A DNA stretch of 45,990 nucleotides, taken from positions 1 to 45,990 of the forward strand of contig DVID01000015.1 in NCBI GenBank assembly GCA_018711625.1. Direction: 5' to 3'. Position 1 is the first letter of the stretch, and every line of letters starts with the position of its first letter. The translations under genes were made by a program, and so were the position numbers. The notes below the pieces were generated by a model, which searched no databases, was not told the DNA's origin, and was given only the letters and a program-made list of their open reading frames with translations. This stretch comes from Candidatus Limicola stercorigallinarum. Lineage in GTDB: Bacteria; Actinomycetota; Coriobacteriia; Coriobacteriales; Coriobacteriaceae. Positions 1 through 9,784 of the stretch are shown in pieces.

Positions 1-240
1 ACAAAGACCACGGCAGCGAAGGCTACCGCCACAAAGGCAGCCCCTAAGACCGCGGCAAAGAGCACAACCACCAAGGCCGCAACCGCTTCCAAGGCCAAGG
101 CGACCACAGCCAAGACCGCAGAGGCACCGGCTGAGGAGGCCAAGCCCGCAACCACCGCAACGAAGACTACCGCTGCCACCAAGACCACAAAGGCATCGGT
201 CAGCGCAGCGAAGAAGGCTGCATCGCGCGGTCGCAAGTAG
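1..240 (+). CDS. C-terminal tail of a Lys/Ala/Thr-rich protein (partial)
   Basis: Frame 1 is open from the window edge to a TAG at 238-240 and encodes 79 residues, almost all Lys, Ala and Thr with a few Pro, Ser and Glu, ending in a basic Ser-Arg-Gly-Arg-Lys. Such low-complexity basic tails occur in actinobacterial DNA-binding proteins, for example on histone-like HU proteins and topoisomerase I, where they bind DNA non-specifically. The folded domain lies outside the window, so the parent protein cannot be named. A strong terminator follows at 281-313, so this is the last gene of its transcript. Confidence 0.7.
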   Translation, partial: TKTTAAKATATKAAPKTAAKSTTTKAATASKAKATTAKTAEAPAEEAKPATTATKTTAATKTTKASVSAAKKAASRGRK

Positions 241-280
241 TAGCGACACGCCGGTTGCTTTGCATCCCCTACGCATCAAT

Positions 281-313
281 GGGAGGTCGATTATCGGCCT
301 CCCTTCTTTTTGC
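281..313 (+). terminator. Rho-independent terminator
   Basis: A 9-bp stem (281-289 with 295-303, one G-T pair) closes a 5-nt ATTAT loop and is followed at once by a T-rich run. It ends the transcript of the Lys/Ala-rich gene. Confidence 0.85.
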
Positions 314-458
314 CTGATCCGCATGCGCCTGCAGACGCGCATCTTCCCATATGCCACATCGCATTGAGCCATATAACAGGCAGAACGACCACTTATTTGC
401 CGTATCTCGTATGGGAGCGTTGGTCTTTTCAATATACTTAGCAGGTTAGCTAATTCAC

Positions 459-476
459 ATGCTGCTCAAGCAGCAT
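459..476. promoter_or_regulatory. Palindrome upstream of the glucan enzyme gene
   Basis: Arms ATGCTGC (459-465) and GCAGCAT (470-476) are perfect inverted repeats around TCAA. The site lies between a possible -10 (TATACT, 433-438; no convincing -35) and the ribosome binding site, the usual place for a repressor operator such as a LacI-family site. It could instead act as a small 5' UTR hairpin. The role is inferred. Confidence 0.4.
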
Positions 477-492
477 AGAACGAGGTATTCGA

Positions 493-3400
493 ATGAGATT
501 ATTCCACAATAGCAGGCTTCTGGAGTACCGCTCCCCCTTTGGCGCGGTTCCTGCTGGCACCTCCATCGAGCTTATGGTTCGCGTTGAGGCCGAACCGAGT
601 GAGCACGATGTTCACGTTATCCTGCGTACATGGGTAGACGGAGAAGGCGAGCGCCGTCACAAGATGATTGAAAGCGGCAACGGCTGCTATCGCTGCACGC
701 TCGACTGCGATCGTCCCGCCATTATTTGGTACTCCTTCATCGCGCGCTGCGACGTAGAAGGCACAACGCAGGAACACGAGGTGCGCTGCGGTGCTCCCCA
801 GGGACACACCGGTGGCGAAGGCGTAACCTACGACTACGAAAACGTTCCCTCGTTCCAGATTACTGTCTATGTCCCCCGCACCATACGCCCCACATGGTAT
901 GAGCGGGGCATGGTGTACCAGATCTTCCCCGATCGCTACCGCAGGGACGCTCACTGGCACGAACGCTCTGAGCAAGCACTTACAGGCGACCGCGCGGGTA
1001 CGCCCCGTCGTATCGTAGAAGACTGGAACGAGCCACCCGTATACGAGCGCAACCCCGATAGCTCCATTGCCTGCTGGGACTTCTATGGTGGGTCGCTGCG
1101 CGGCATCACAGAAGACCTTGGACGCCTTCAGGAGCTGGGTGTCACCGCCATCTATCTCAATCCCATTTTTGAAGCTCAGAGCAACCACCGCTACGACACG
1201 GCCAACTACATGAAGATCGACCCCATGCTGGGCACGGAGGAAGACTTCAAGGAGCTCTGCCAAGCAGCCCGCGAGCACGGCATCTCGATCATTTTGGATG
1301 GCGTGTTCAACCATACGGGAGACGATTCGCTCTACTTCAACCGCTACGACAACTATCCGGGCGTTGGAGCCTGGCAAAGCGAAGACTCCCCCTGGCGTGA
1401 TGCGTACTGCTTTAACGAAGATGGCACCTATGGCTGCTGGTGGGGCATTGGCAACATGCCCGACCTCAACCAAGACTCTGAGAAGGTGCGCGAACTGCTC
1501 CTGGGTGAGGATGGCGTAATCCGCCACTGGACACGCGCGGGAGCCTCGGGATGGCGTCTGGATGTAGCCGATGAGCTTTCTGAAGAGGTCATTGAGGGCA
1601 TCCGCACGGTTCTTCTGGAAGAAAAGCCTGACGCGCTTTTGCTGGGCGAGGTCTGGGAAGACGCCTCGAACAAGATTAGCTATGGCAAACCGCGCCATTA
1701 CCTGCTGGGCAGCGAGCTCGACTCTGCCATGAACTACCCGTTCCGCGACATGGTGATCGACTTCCTCATGGGCAACATCGATGCTGCCGGTGCCGCCGAG
1801 GTGATCGAGAGCTTGCGCGAGAATTATCCTCCTGAGGCGCTTGCCTGCGCCCTCAACCTCTTGAGCAGCCACGACCGTCCACGCATCATCTCGGTGCTGG
1901 GCGGCGGTCCCGCCGAGGGCGAGATTCCCGAGGAGGAGCGGGGGCGCTGGCGCCTCTCCCCTGAGGCCATGGGCCTTGCTAAGGCACGCTTCTGGCTCGC
2001 CACCCTCATGCAGATGACCTTCCCGGGCGTACCTTCCATCTATTACGGCGACGAGTACGGCCTTGAGGGGCTCTCTGATCCTGGCAACCGTCGTACCTTG
2101 CCGCTTGAGGAAAACATTCACGACTTTGACATGCTCGCCATCGTGAAGAATGCTGCTGGCGTGCGCCGTGCCCTCCCCTTCATGGTTGATGGCACCATTG
2201 AGGCCGCTGCGCTCAAGCCCGATGTGCTGAGCTACACGCGCACGGGCACCGATGGCCAGTGTGCCACCGTCCTCATCAACCGTAGCCGCAGCGAAAGCAA
2301 TGTTGTGCGCATTCCCGCGCACGGCGAGATGGCAACCGACATTGTCTCGGGCACGGAATACGAGGCCGACGAGGAGGGCATGATCGAGCTCACGCTGTGG
2401 CCGTTTGGCTCTGCCGTGGTGTATTTCCACAACAAGCAGCGCCTTCAGAAGCCCCTTGAGCCGGGTGCTGGCGTGGTGTGCCACATCACCTCCGTCCCCG
2501 CCTTGAATAGCCGCCAGGGCACACTTGGGGTGCCGTCCCGTCGTTTCATCGACCACCTTGCCACCATGGGCTTCCGCTATTGGCAGGTGCTGCCGGTGAA
2601 CCCCACCGATCAGTTCCGCTCGCCCTACTCCGGACCTTCCGCCTTTGCCGGCAACATCGACCTCCTTCCCGAAACCGAGAAAGAGCTGCGTGCCGAGTTC
2701 AAGACATGGAAAGCTCACGGCGGTGCGCTCACCGACCCCGAGTACCGTGCGTTCACAAAGCGCAATGCTTTCTGGCTTGAGCCCTACTGCGCCTTCATGT
2801 CGGTAAAGACTGCCTTTGAGGGCAGCTCGCGCCATACATGGCCGGCCGCGCTCGCGCGCTATGACGGGAAGATTCTCCGCAGCCCCAAGTATCGACCCGA
2901 GGCCGAGGTGCAGGCGTACTTCCAGTACCGCTTCGACCAAGCCTGGCGCAAAATGATCGAGCACGCCCATGCGCGCGGCATCCAAATCATCGGCGACATT
3001 CCTATGTATGTCTCTGACGATTCTGCCGATGTGTGGGAGCATCCCGAGCTCTTTATGCTCGACGAGGACGGCAGGCCTTCGGGTATTGCCGGCGCGCCGC
3101 CAGATGGATTTGCGCCGCAGGGCCAGGTGTGGGGCAACCCCACCTATCGCTGGGACGTTATGCGCAAGGACAACTACCAGTGGTGGACGAAGCGCCTGGA
3201 GCGCGCCTGCGCGCTCTACGATTACGTGCGCCTCGATCACTTCTTGGGATTCCACAACTACTTCTGCATCCCCGCTGGCGAGCCTGGCTCAAAGGGCCGC
3301 TGGCTCATCGGCCCTGGCAAGGAGCTCTTCGACCGCATCCACGACAAGCTGGGCGACCTGCCCTTCATTGGCGAGGACCTCGGTGTGCTCACACCGGGCG

Positions 3401-3825
3401 TGCGTTCGCTCGTGGCCACCTGCGGCTTTCCCGGTATGGACGTGCTTGAGTTTAGCGACTACAACGTGCTCGAAGGCCTGCATCCCCACGAGAGCAAGGT
3501 GTTCTACACCTCCACGCACGACACTGCTCCCCTCGTGGGCTTCTGCGAGCGCTCCTTTGCAGACGGCGACCGCACGCATGCACAAGCCCTGAGCACCAAC
3601 CTCATCACCAACGCCCTGCAAACAGATGTTGACGTGGTGATGATGCCCCTGCAGGATGTCTTGGGCCTGGGCGACGAGGCCCGCATGAACGTGCCCGGTG
3701 TGGCTGACGGCAACTGGACCTGGCAGGCTGCCGAGGAAGCTATCCTGAAGGCTGAAGCGCGAACTGCGCAGCTGCTACACGATACAGGCCGATTCTTCCC
3801 CGGTGAGGCTCGTTCAGGCGCATAG
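493..3825 (+). CDS. Bifunctional GH13 alpha-glucosidase/amylase - GH77 4-alpha-glucanotransferase
   Basis: A 1110-residue cytoplasmic enzyme (no signal peptide) for maltodextrin or glycogen breakdown. Residues 1-130 form a beta-rich N-terminal domain as in neopullulanase-type GH13 enzymes. Residues 140-645 are a GH13 barrel with the DGVFNH region, nucleophile Asp357 (GWRLD), acid/base Glu386 (LLGEVW) and Asp461 (SSHDRPR). Residues 655-1105 are a GH77 amylomaltase with nucleophile Asp915 (VRLDHFLGF), Glu961 (GEDLG) and Asp1010 (STHD). All six catalytic carboxylates are present, so both halves should be active. Inference: the GH13 half trims or debranches and the GH77 half disproportionates the short glucans. 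The ATG follows a GAGG site at 482-485. Separate proteins (GlgX or MalZ-like plus MalQ) do this in most bacteria. Confidence 0.92.
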   Translation: MRLFHNSRLLEYRSPFGAVPAGTSIELMVRVEAEPSEHDVHVILRTWVDGEGERRHKMIESGNGCYRCTLDCDRPAIIWYSFIARCDVEGTTQEHEVRCGAPQGHTGGEGVTYDYENVPSFQITVYVPRTIRPTWYERGMVYQIFPDRYRRDAHWHERSEQALTGDRAGTPRRIVEDWNEPPVYERNPDSSIACWDFYGGSLRGITEDLGRLQELGVTAIYLNPIFEAQSNHRYDTANYMKIDPMLGTEEDFKELCQAAREHGISIILDGVFNHTGDDSLYFNRYDNYPGVGAWQSEDSPWRDAYCFNEDGTYGCWWGIGNMPDLNQDSEKVRELLLGEDGVIRHWTRAGASGWRLDVADELSEEVIEGIRTVLLEEKPDALLLGEVWEDASNKISYGKPRHYLLGSELDSAMNYPFRDMVIDFLMGNIDAAGAAEVIESLRENYPPEALACALNLLSSHDRPRIISVLGGGPAEGEIPEEERGRWRLSPEAMGLAKARFWLATLMQMTFPGVPSIYYGDEYGLEGLSDPGNRRTLPLEENIHDFDMLAIVKNAAGVRRALPFMVDGTIEAAALKPDVLSYTRTGTDGQCATVLINRSRSESNVVRIPAHGEMATDIVSGTEYEADEEGMIELTLWPFGSAVVYFHNKQRLQKPLEPGAGVVCHITSVPALNSRQGTLGVPSRRFIDHLATMGFRYWQVLPVNPTDQFRSPYSGPSAFAGNIDLLPETEKELRAEFKTWKAHGGALTDPEYRAFTKRNAFWLEPYCAFMSVKTAFEGSSRHTWPAALARYDGKILRSPKYRPEAEVQAYFQYRFDQAWRKMIEHAHARGIQIIGDIPMYVSDDSADVWEHPELFMLDEDGRPSGIAGAPPDGFAPQGQVWGNPTYRWDVMRKDNYQWWTKRLERACALYDYVRLDHFLGFHNYFCIPAGEPGSKGRWLIGPGKELFDRIHDKLGDLPFIGEDLGVLTPGVRSLVATCGFPGMDVLEFSDYNVLEGLHPHESKVFYTSTHDTAPLVGFCERSFADGDRTHAQALSTNLITNALQTDVDVVMMPLQDVLGLGDEARMNVPGVADGNWTWQAAEEAILKAEARTAQLLHDTGRFFPGEARSGA

Positions 3826-3871
3826 CCGCTTATGGGAGCACACCTCGGCGCTCCCAACATATAGACTCCCC

Positions 3872-3908
3872 AGCGCGTCCACATGTTCTTCGCAGCATGG
3901 GACGCGCT
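3872..3908 (+). terminator. Possible terminator or hairpin after the glucan enzyme gene
   Basis: A perfect 9-bp stem AGCGCGTCC / GGACGCGCT (3872-3880 with 3900-3908) with a 19-nt loop. A weaker 7-bp hairpin sits at 3833-3856. Neither has a good T-tract, so termination is only possible; the structure could also lie in the leader of the next gene. Confidence 0.4.
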
Positions 3909-3956
3909 TTGGGGTACAGTACGTATGTTTGTTTGTACGGAAAGGATCAACGCATC

Positions 3957-4223
3957 ATGGCACGTTATGACTATCGTTGCACGAGCTGCGGCAATGTTTT
4001 TGAAGTTGAGCACGGCATGTCTGAGCATCCAGAGATTGTATGCCCTACGTGCGGCGCTCCAGCAACCAAGGTGTTTAGCGCAAGCGGCATCAAGTTTGAG
4101 GGCAGCGGCTTTTACAACACCGACCAGCGCGGTGGCAGCTCCAGCACGGCTGCAACCTCCGGCTCCTCGGAAGGTTCAAGCGCTGGCCACAGCTGCGAGA
4201 ACTGCCCACACAATAAGGAATAG
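3957..4223 (+). CDS. FmdB-family zinc-ribbon protein
   Basis: An 88-residue protein that opens with the FmdB-type zinc ribbon: MARYDYRCTSCG, then CPTCG about 25 residues later, giving two CxxC pairs that should bind one zinc. A Ser/Gly/Thr-rich linker follows, and the end (residues 80-85) carries another CxxC. FmdB-type proteins are putative regulators of unknown molecular role. The ATG at 3957 is preferred because GGAAAGG lies just upstream and the conserved domain begins there; a longer reading frame adds only unconserved sequence. A hairpin at 4286-4310 follows. Confidence 0.85.
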   Translation: MARYDYRCTSCGNVFEVEHGMSEHPEIVCPTCGAPATKVFSASGIKFEGSGFYNTDQRGGSSSTAATSGSSEGSSAGHSCENCPHNKE

Positions 4224-4285
4224 CCTCGTTGCTTGCACATGGACGCATGGGCACGCAAACGCGAAACAGGTAAAGCCAGTAGGTG

Positions 4286-4312
4286 AAAGCGCCCCGGCAA
4301 GGGGCGCTTTGC
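4286..4312. terminator. Bidirectional terminator between convergent genes
   Basis: A 10-bp perfect stem AAAGCGCCCC / GGGGCGCTTT (4286-4295 with 4301-4310) with a 5-nt loop. It lies between the convergent fmdB-like and rsmB genes, with short T runs on both strands. Confidence 0.7.
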
Positions 4313-4420
4313 TGTTATTCCGGGCTGGTTTTAGTGCGAATTGGAGGGGGACATCTTAACTCATGACGAAAAACGGTGTGAGGAACTAAACGCTTGGGCA
4401 AGGCGAATTATGCGCAACGC

Positions 4421-5830
4421 CTAGGCACGCCGGACAAAGCGGGCGCAGAAATGGCCATCAAAGGTGCCGAGCGTGGGCACCGTTTGGAAGCACCCTTGAG
4501 CATTCTCATGCTCGCGCAGGTAGGCCGCTGCTGCGCGACATCCCTCATGGTCAAATACAGGCGCGGATGAAACGGGAACACAGGTAAACTCCCGGCCCGC
4601 CTCACTCGACAAGAAGGCATCCACAACATCGTGGTTCTCTGAGCGGAGCACCGAGCAGGTGGCATAGAGGAGCTGCCCCGCGGGCTTCACCTGGCGTGCC
4701 GCCTCCTCAAGCATCGCGAGCTGCAATGCTGGGAGCGCGCGCTCCACGTCCTCTTTATCAAGGCGCCAGGGAATCTCAGGGTGACGGCGCATCGTTCCGG
4801 TACCCGAGCACGGCGCATCCACCAGCACCGTGTCAAATAGCACAGGCAAGTCAGCTTGTTGGTCAAGCGTCTGCAGTGCCCGCCCGAGCTGCGTACCATC
4901 GCCTGTGGCAATGATTATGCCGGCATCAAGCCCCGCCGCGTGCAATCGTGCACGGTTGAGCTCGCCTTTGCGCGGCGAAAGGTCAACCGCAACATGTTCG
5001 CCGTGCCATCCCAGGCGCTCCTCTTGAGCAGCGATGACAAACGTTTTTGTACCGCGGCCAGCACCCACTTCAAGCAGGGCACCTGGAGCAGTGGCAGCAG
5101 TTGCCACCAGCTGCGCGTTAAGGTCGGAGGCAACCGCACCGGCGCGTGTAAGGGCACCTGAAGAGATAAGGTGACGTGCGTCTGGTCCTTGCATCAAGCC
5201 GGGCAGCAAAGTATCAGGCGCAGCAAGCGGCAAAGACGTAGATTCACGGGCCGCCGCAAGCGGGTTTCCGTGGAACGCAAGAGGGGCAGGTTCAAGCTCC
5301 CCCGCTTCAAGCGCACGTGCCGCCTCGGTACCAAGCGAGCGCTCCAAGGCGGCATCAAGCCACACCGGAAGGCCCGCCGCACGGGCTTGAGCCACCTGTT
5401 CCCGCTGGTCGGGAGGCACATCGCACGCAGCGAGATACCCCTCACGAGCCTCAGCCATCTTGCGGAGCACGGCATTCGCCAAGCCAGCAGCACTCCGGGC
5501 AGACGAGCGCACCAGCTCAACGCCTTGGCTCACCGCCACAGCAGGTGCCCGATTGAGATACACAAGCTCAAAGGCGGCTAGACGAAGCGCCATACGCACG
5601 CGTGCATCAAGGCGCCCGGGGCGCGTCACAAAGCGATCGATCAGCTCATCAAGGCAACCCACCGTAGCTGTTGTTCCCAGAGCAAGGCGCAAGGCCAAGC
5701 CAGCATCGCGCTCGTCGAGCGCTCGAAACGCATCGGCTGCCTCAAGCACTTCGCGCACATAGGAATCTTGGCGGCCTGCCTCCACTAGCGCCGTACAGGC
5801 AAGTTTGCGGGCGGGAGCCAGCTTGCTCAC
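4421..5830 (-). CDS. rsmB: 16S rRNA (cytosine-967-C5)-methyltransferase RsmB
   Basis: 469 residues from a GTG start whose bases overlap the fmt stop codon (GTGA), with GGGAGGCG upstream; a longer frame to 5878 would run into fmt and is not used. An N-terminal NusB-like RNA-binding helical domain (about residues 1-140) is followed by a Rossmann-fold SAM methyltransferase. Visible motifs are the SAM loop LLEVGAGRGTKT, motif IV DAPCSGTGTMRRHPE with its Pro-Cys, and motif VI YATCSVLRSEN with the catalytic Cys. Members methylate C967 of 16S rRNA. The overlap implies translational coupling with fmt, a common pairing. Confidence 0.93.
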   Translation of the reverse strand: MSKLAPARKLACTALVEAGRQDSYVREVLEAADAFRALDERDAGLALRLALGTTATVGCLDELIDRFVTRPGRLDARVRMALRLAAFELVYLNRAPAVAVSQGVELVRSSARSAAGLANAVLRKMAEAREGYLAACDVPPDQREQVAQARAAGLPVWLDAALERSLGTEAARALEAGELEPAPLAFHGNPLAAARESTSLPLAAPDTLLPGLMQGPDARHLISSGALTRAGAVASDLNAQLVATAATAPGALLEVGAGRGTKTFVIAAQEERLGWHGEHVAVDLSPRKGELNRARLHAAGLDAGIIIATGDGTQLGRALQTLDQQADLPVLFDTVLVDAPCSGTGTMRRHPEIPWRLDKEDVERALPALQLAMLEEAARQVKPAGQLLYATCSVLRSENHDVVDAFLSSEAGREFTCVPVSSAPVFDHEGCRAAAAYLREHENAQGCFQTVPTLGTFDGHFCARFVRRA

Positions 5831-6744
5831 GAGAGCGCCTCCCAGCTTGACGTGCGCTCGCGCACGCCGGCAGCCCAAGCAGCGGCCTCCATGGCACGCT
5901 TGCCGTCGGGCTTGACCTCAATAAGCTCAATGCTGCCCTCGGCGCACCCCAAATACACGGCACCCGCTGCAATCTCCACCACACCCTGTGCAACAGCTCG
6001 ATCAGCCCTGAGCGCTCGTAGCACACGGAGCGTCTTTCCCGCCACAACACACCGTGCAGGTGCCGCATCCGATGATGCCAAAACGCGACGGACAATATCG
6101 TCCGCGACCATGGTGGGAGCAAGCAGCATCTCGCTCTTCTCAATTTTGGCGGCATGGGTTACCAGCGTTTCATCCTGCTCAACCCACTGCGCACTGCCAT
6201 CGGCGATGGCCGGCAACGTAGCAGCAAGCAGCTTGCCACCAAGTTCAGCCAGATCCGCCGTTAGCTCATCCGCAGTCTTGCCCGCAACCGGACAAGACGC
6301 CTGTGCACAATACGCGCCGGTGTCAACGCCATGGCCAATACGCATGATAGAGACACCCGTCTCGTCATCGCCCGCAAGGATGCTCCGCTGAATGGGTGCC
6401 GCGCCGCGCCAGCGCGGGAGCAACGACGCATGCACGTTCACGCAACCCAAGGGTGCCATGGTAAGAACCTCATCGGGAAGGATACAGCCATAAGCCGCCA
6501 CGCAGAAGATATCAGCATCCGCCGCACGCAACGCTTCGAGCACCTCGGGCGTCATGCGCTTAGCCTCAAGCGCGGGAATCTCAAGCTCCTGTGCGGCCAC
6601 CTTCACCGGTGACGGTTCGAGCTTTTTGCCGCGAGAGCGCACCGCATCGGGCCGTGTGAGCACAAGGGCAACCTCATGTTCACGCGCCACATGTTGAAGA
6701 GATGGAACCGAAAAGCTAGGTGTGCCCATAAATACCACGCGCAT
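5827..6744 (-). CDS. fmt: Methionyl-tRNA formyltransferase
   Basis: 305 residues. It transfers formyl from 10-formyl-tetrahydrofolate to initiator Met-tRNA. The N-terminus MRVVFMGTP is the conserved beginning, with GGGGGA upstream of the ATG at 6744, so the longer frame is rejected. The catalytic centre is visible: Asn103 and His105 in VNVHASLLPRWRGAAPIQ and Asp141 in GHGVDTGAY. The C-terminal third is the OB-like tRNA-binding domain. It overlaps rsmB by 4 nt and lies 75 nt downstream of def, the enzyme that later removes the formyl group. Confidence 0.95.
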   Translation of the reverse strand: MRVVFMGTPSFSVPSLQHVAREHEVALVLTRPDAVRSRGKKLEPSPVKVAAQELEIPALEAKRMTPEVLEALRAADADIFCVAAYGCILPDEVLTMAPLGCVNVHASLLPRWRGAAPIQRSILAGDDETGVSIMRIGHGVDTGAYCAQASCPVAGKTADELTADLAELGGKLLAATLPAIADGSAQWVEQDETLVTHAAKIEKSEMLLAPTMVADDIVRRVLASSDAAPARCVVAGKTLRVLRALRADRAVAQGVVEIAAGAVYLGCAEGSIELIEVKPDGKRAMEAAAWAAGVRERTSSWEALS

Positions 6745-6819
6745 GGCGTCCCCCTTACCGTCAACCCTCAAACCTGAAACGAGACACATGCGCCCGGCAC
6801 GATAGTCTCGGTTGCGTCG

Positions 6820-7359
6820 CTACGCCTCGGTGTCGCCCGGCTGGGCACCCTTAGCGAGCGCCTCCTGATAACACCTAAGGGCATGCACGCGCTCCTGCGG
6901 CTTCAAGCGCTCAAACATGGTGATGCCATGCAGGTGGTCGATCTCGTGCTGCAGGCACACGCACATCAAGTCGCCCGTGGCCTCGTAACGCATGAGGTTC
7001 GCATCAAGGTCGTACGCCTCAACAACCACGTGATCTGGACGCTCAATCTCAACGCTGATGCCCGGGATGGAAAGGCACCCCTCGCTAGAGGGACGCGTCG
7101 TGTCCGACTGTTCAACCACTACGGGGTTGATGAGCACATAGGGGTCGTAGTCCTTCTCGGAGGTGTAGTCCACATCAACAATCACAAGCTGTACAAGCTC
7201 GCCCACCTGGGGTGCGGCAAGACCACAGCCGCGATTCTCAAACATCTCGGCCTTCATGTGCTCAACAAGCTGCTCAATCTCGGGCGTGACCTCCTCAATG
7301 GGGGCGCACTCCTGACGAAGGCGTGGATCGGGCGAGATCACAATGCCATTAGCTTCCAT
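6820..7359 (-). CDS. def: Peptide deformylase
   Basis: 179 residues. A metalloenzyme that removes N-formyl from nascent proteins. The three family motifs are intact: GCGLAAPQVG (45-54), EGCLS with metal ligand Cys95, and QHEIDHLHG with His138 and His142 as ligands and Glu139 as catalytic base. The ATG at 7359 follows AAAGGGA; a longer frame to 7395 adds unconserved residues. It sits between priA (gap 64 nt) and fmt in the same direction, the usual def-fmt arrangement. Confidence 0.95.
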   Translation of the reverse strand: MEANGIVISPDPRLRQECAPIEEVTPEIEQLVEHMKAEMFENRGCGLAAPQVGELVQLVIVDVDYTSEKDYDPYVLINPVVVEQSDTTRPSSEGCLSIPGISVEIERPDHVVVEAYDLDANLMRYEATGDLMCVCLQHEIDHLHGITMFERLKPQERVHALRCYQEALAKGAQPGDTEA

Positions 7360-7423
7360 GCTTTGAATCCCTTTCTCGTACACGTCGTTGCACATGCCTC
7401 AAGAGCGCAACGTCGCATCACCA

Positions 7424-9784
7424 CTACATGAGGTCGTAGGCGTCAACGTCCACGCCCACAGATACATCGCGCACAGAGCCTGCACGTCGCAACGCCGCTG
7501 CAATACTCTCCGAGATATGGTACCCCAGCGGGCTCTTAACCATCACGTGGAAACGGTACCGGTCTTTTGCCCGCTCAATCACACAAGGCGTGGGCCCAAG
7601 CACCACCACATCACGCGCCAGCGCATCATGGCCCCCTGCGGCCTGGCACACCTCCGTCAGCTCAGCCGCAATGCGCGTGGCCTGGCGCCGCACGCGCTCC
7701 CCATCGCAGCCGCGTGACACGATGTTGGTCAGGTGCACAAACGGTGGATACCCCACAGCAGCGCGGGTTTTAAGGTCATGCTCAAGATAAAGGGAGCGAT
7801 CGTGCGCCGCCACCGCACGAATCACGGGGTCCTGTGGAAGGTAGGTTTGAATAACCACCTCGCCCGCGCGCTCGCCACGTCCTGCACGGCCCGCAAGCTG
7901 CTCAAGCAGGTCAAACGCGCGCTCGGACGCGCGGAAATCGGGCATCTTGAGGGCATAATCGGCATTGATCACGCCCGCGAGCGTGACCTCCGGGAAGTCC
8001 AGACCCTTTGCGATCATCTGCGTGCCAAGCAGCACGGCGCAGTCCGCCGCATCAAACGCTTCGAGAAGACGCTGGTGAGCCCCTTTGGTACGGGTGGAAT
8101 CGGCATCCATGCGGATGATGGCCACATCGGGCGGCAGAAGCGCACGAAGCGCGTCTTCCACCTGCTGGGTTCCCACACCCATCTTGGCCAGATAGCGGCT
8201 ACCACAGCGCGGGCAAGCAGACCCCGCAGCCGGATACGGGCGCACCGGATACGAGGCACCGCAGGTATGACATACAAGCATATGCGTGCGCTCGTGATAG
8301 GTAAGCGCAGTTGAGCAATGCTTGCAGGTGGGCACGCAGCCGCACTCGCGACACATCAAGAAGGGCGCAAACCCACGTCGGTTGTGCAGAAGAACCGCCT
8401 TCTCGCGGTTTGCAACCACGCGCTGCAACCCTTCGAGAAGAGGGCGTGAAAAGAGCGACCGCGACCCTGCGGCAAACTCACGGCGCAAATCGGCAATCAC
8501 AACACGAGGCAGCTGAGCACCGGCGGGTCGCTCAGGCATCTCAACACGTGTCCACCGAGTGCCATCGTACGTGCCAGCATCACAGCGCGCATACGCCTCA
8601 AGCGAGGGGGTAGCCGAACCCAGCACCAACGCGCAGCCGTATACCTTCGCCATATAGGCTGCCAGCTCTCGCGCATGATAGCGCGGGCTCGAACCCTGCT
8701 TATACGATTGTTCGTGTTCCTCGTCTATCACGATGAGGCCAAGGGAGGCAAAGGGGCAAAAGAGCGCCGAACGCGCACCCACCACCACCCGAGCTACGCC
8801 CGAGCGAACCATGTCCCACTGGTCAAGCCGTTCCCCCGCCGAAAGCCGCGAGTGAAACACGGCAATGGCATCGCCAAAGCGTGAGCGAAAGCGTCCAACC
8901 GTTTGCGCCGTAAGCGAAATCTCGGGAACAAGCACGCATGCGGACCGGCCCGTAGCAAGCACGCGTTCAATCGCAGCAAGGTACACCTCGGTCTTGCCCG
9001 AACCCGTAACACCATCCACGAGCACGCAATCGCCGCTCGCTGCCTCTACCGCCTCGTCAATGGCAGCAAGTGCCCGCTGCTGCCCCTCGGTAAGATGCTC
9101 GGGGCGCTGCGCCTGCGCCGACGAGAGCGAGGTGCCATCGGGCTGACCGCGCCATGCGCGTTGCTCCACCACCTGCACGACACCACGCTTCTCAAGCGCT
9201 TTTACCGTTGTGGTCATGTGAGGACACAGCGCATTAAGCTCAGACGTGGTAAGGGGGCCGCACGCAAGCGCGTCCATCAGCTGGCGCTGTCGGGAGGCGC
9301 GCGCCGCAGGTGTAAAGGTACGGCCCGCCTCGGTAAGCGAAACCACATGCTGATGCGCCTCGTGAGCCGTAGGCTCCTCAACACAATACGACCCATCGGG
9401 AAGCATCTGAACGTGTCCCGCCCGTCCCGGCGGAAGAAAAAGCCGCAAGCATTCCGAAAGCGGGGCCACATAGGTCTCGGCCAACCACCGGGCAATACGC
9501 ACCGCCTGAGGCCGAAACGCCGCGCCTTCCAGCACCTGTGCAACCGGCTTCAGGCGCGCAGGATCAAGGGAGCCAGCACCCAAATCCTCCAGATTGTGCG
9601 CAAGCGCTACCACATAGCCAGCAACCATCCGTGCACCAAGCGGCACCACCGCCGTTGCGCCCACCTCAAGGGCGGGCGCAAGCGGTGCGGGAACTGCATA
9701 GGTAAAGGGCTCGCTGAGGGCACGTGCCGGCACATCGAGCACAATTGAGGCGAATGGTGCGTACTCCTCCGCCGGCATCATCAT
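7424..9784 (-). CDS. priA: Primosomal protein N' (replication restart helicase PriA)
   Basis: 786 residues. A 3'-5' DNA helicase that reloads the replisome at stalled forks. The N-terminal DNA-binding domain (about 1-200) is followed by a superfamily 2 helicase core with Walker [15 protein letters not shown] and a DEEH box ([12 protein letters not shown]). The zinc-binding insertion has eight cysteines in four CxxC-like pairs (from CRECGC to CPRCG), and the helicase C domain includes [16 protein letters not shown]. The start is ambiguous: three ATG codons in a row (9784, 9781, 9778) overlap the metK stop, and the only upstream purine-rich site (AGGCGG) is distant. The overlap indicates coupling to metK. 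Confidence 0.93.
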   Translation of the reverse strand: MMMPAEEYAPFASIVLDVPARALSEPFTYAVPAPLAPALEVGATAVVPLGARMVAGYVVALAHNLEDLGAGSLDPARLKPVAQVLEGAAFRPQAVRIARWLAETYVAPLSECLRLFLPPGRAGHVQMLPDGSYCVEEPTAHEAHQHVVSLTEAGRTFTPAARASRQRQLMDALACGPLTTSELNALCPHMTTTVKALEKRGVVQVVEQRAWRGQPDGTSLSSAQAQRPEHLTEGQQRALAAIDEAVEAASGDCVLVDGVTGSGKTEVYLAAIERVLATGRSACVLVPEISLTAQTVGRFRSRFGDAIAVFHSRLSAGERLDQWDMVRSGVARVVVGARSALFCPFASLGLIVIDEEHEQSYKQGSSPRYHARELAAYMAKVYGCALVLGSATPSLEAYARCDAGTYDGTRWTRVEMPERPAGAQLPRVVIADLRREFAAGSRSLFSRPLLEGLQRVVANREKAVLLHNRRGFAPFLMCRECGCVPTCKHCSTALTYHERTHMLVCHTCGASYPVRPYPAAGSACPRCGSRYLAKMGVGTQQVEDALRALLPPDVAIIRMDADSTRTKGAHQRLLEAFDAADCAVLLGTQMIAKGLDFPEVTLAGVINADYALKMPDFRASERAFDLLEQLAGRAGRGERAGEVVIQTYLPQDPVIRAVAAHDRSLYLEHDLKTRAAVGYPPFVHLTNIVSRGCDGERVRRQATRIAAELTEVCQAAGGHDALARDVVVLGPTPCVIERAKDRYRFHVMVKSPLGYHISESIAAALRRAGSVRDVSVGVDVDAYDLM

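Noticed and set aside
1-240. Repetitive Lys/Ala/Thr codons as a DNA repeat array
   Set aside because: Units are not regularly spaced or conserved at DNA level; the pattern follows from the low-complexity protein tail.
499-3255. A 918-codon open frame antisense to the glucan enzyme gene
   Set aside because: It mirrors the codon pattern of the GH13-GH77 gene, shows no recognisable domain or signal, and GC-rich genes often leave the opposite frame open.
8903-9748. A 281-codon plus-strand frame opposite priA
   Set aside because: Shadow of the PriA coding frame, with no domain and highly basic composition.
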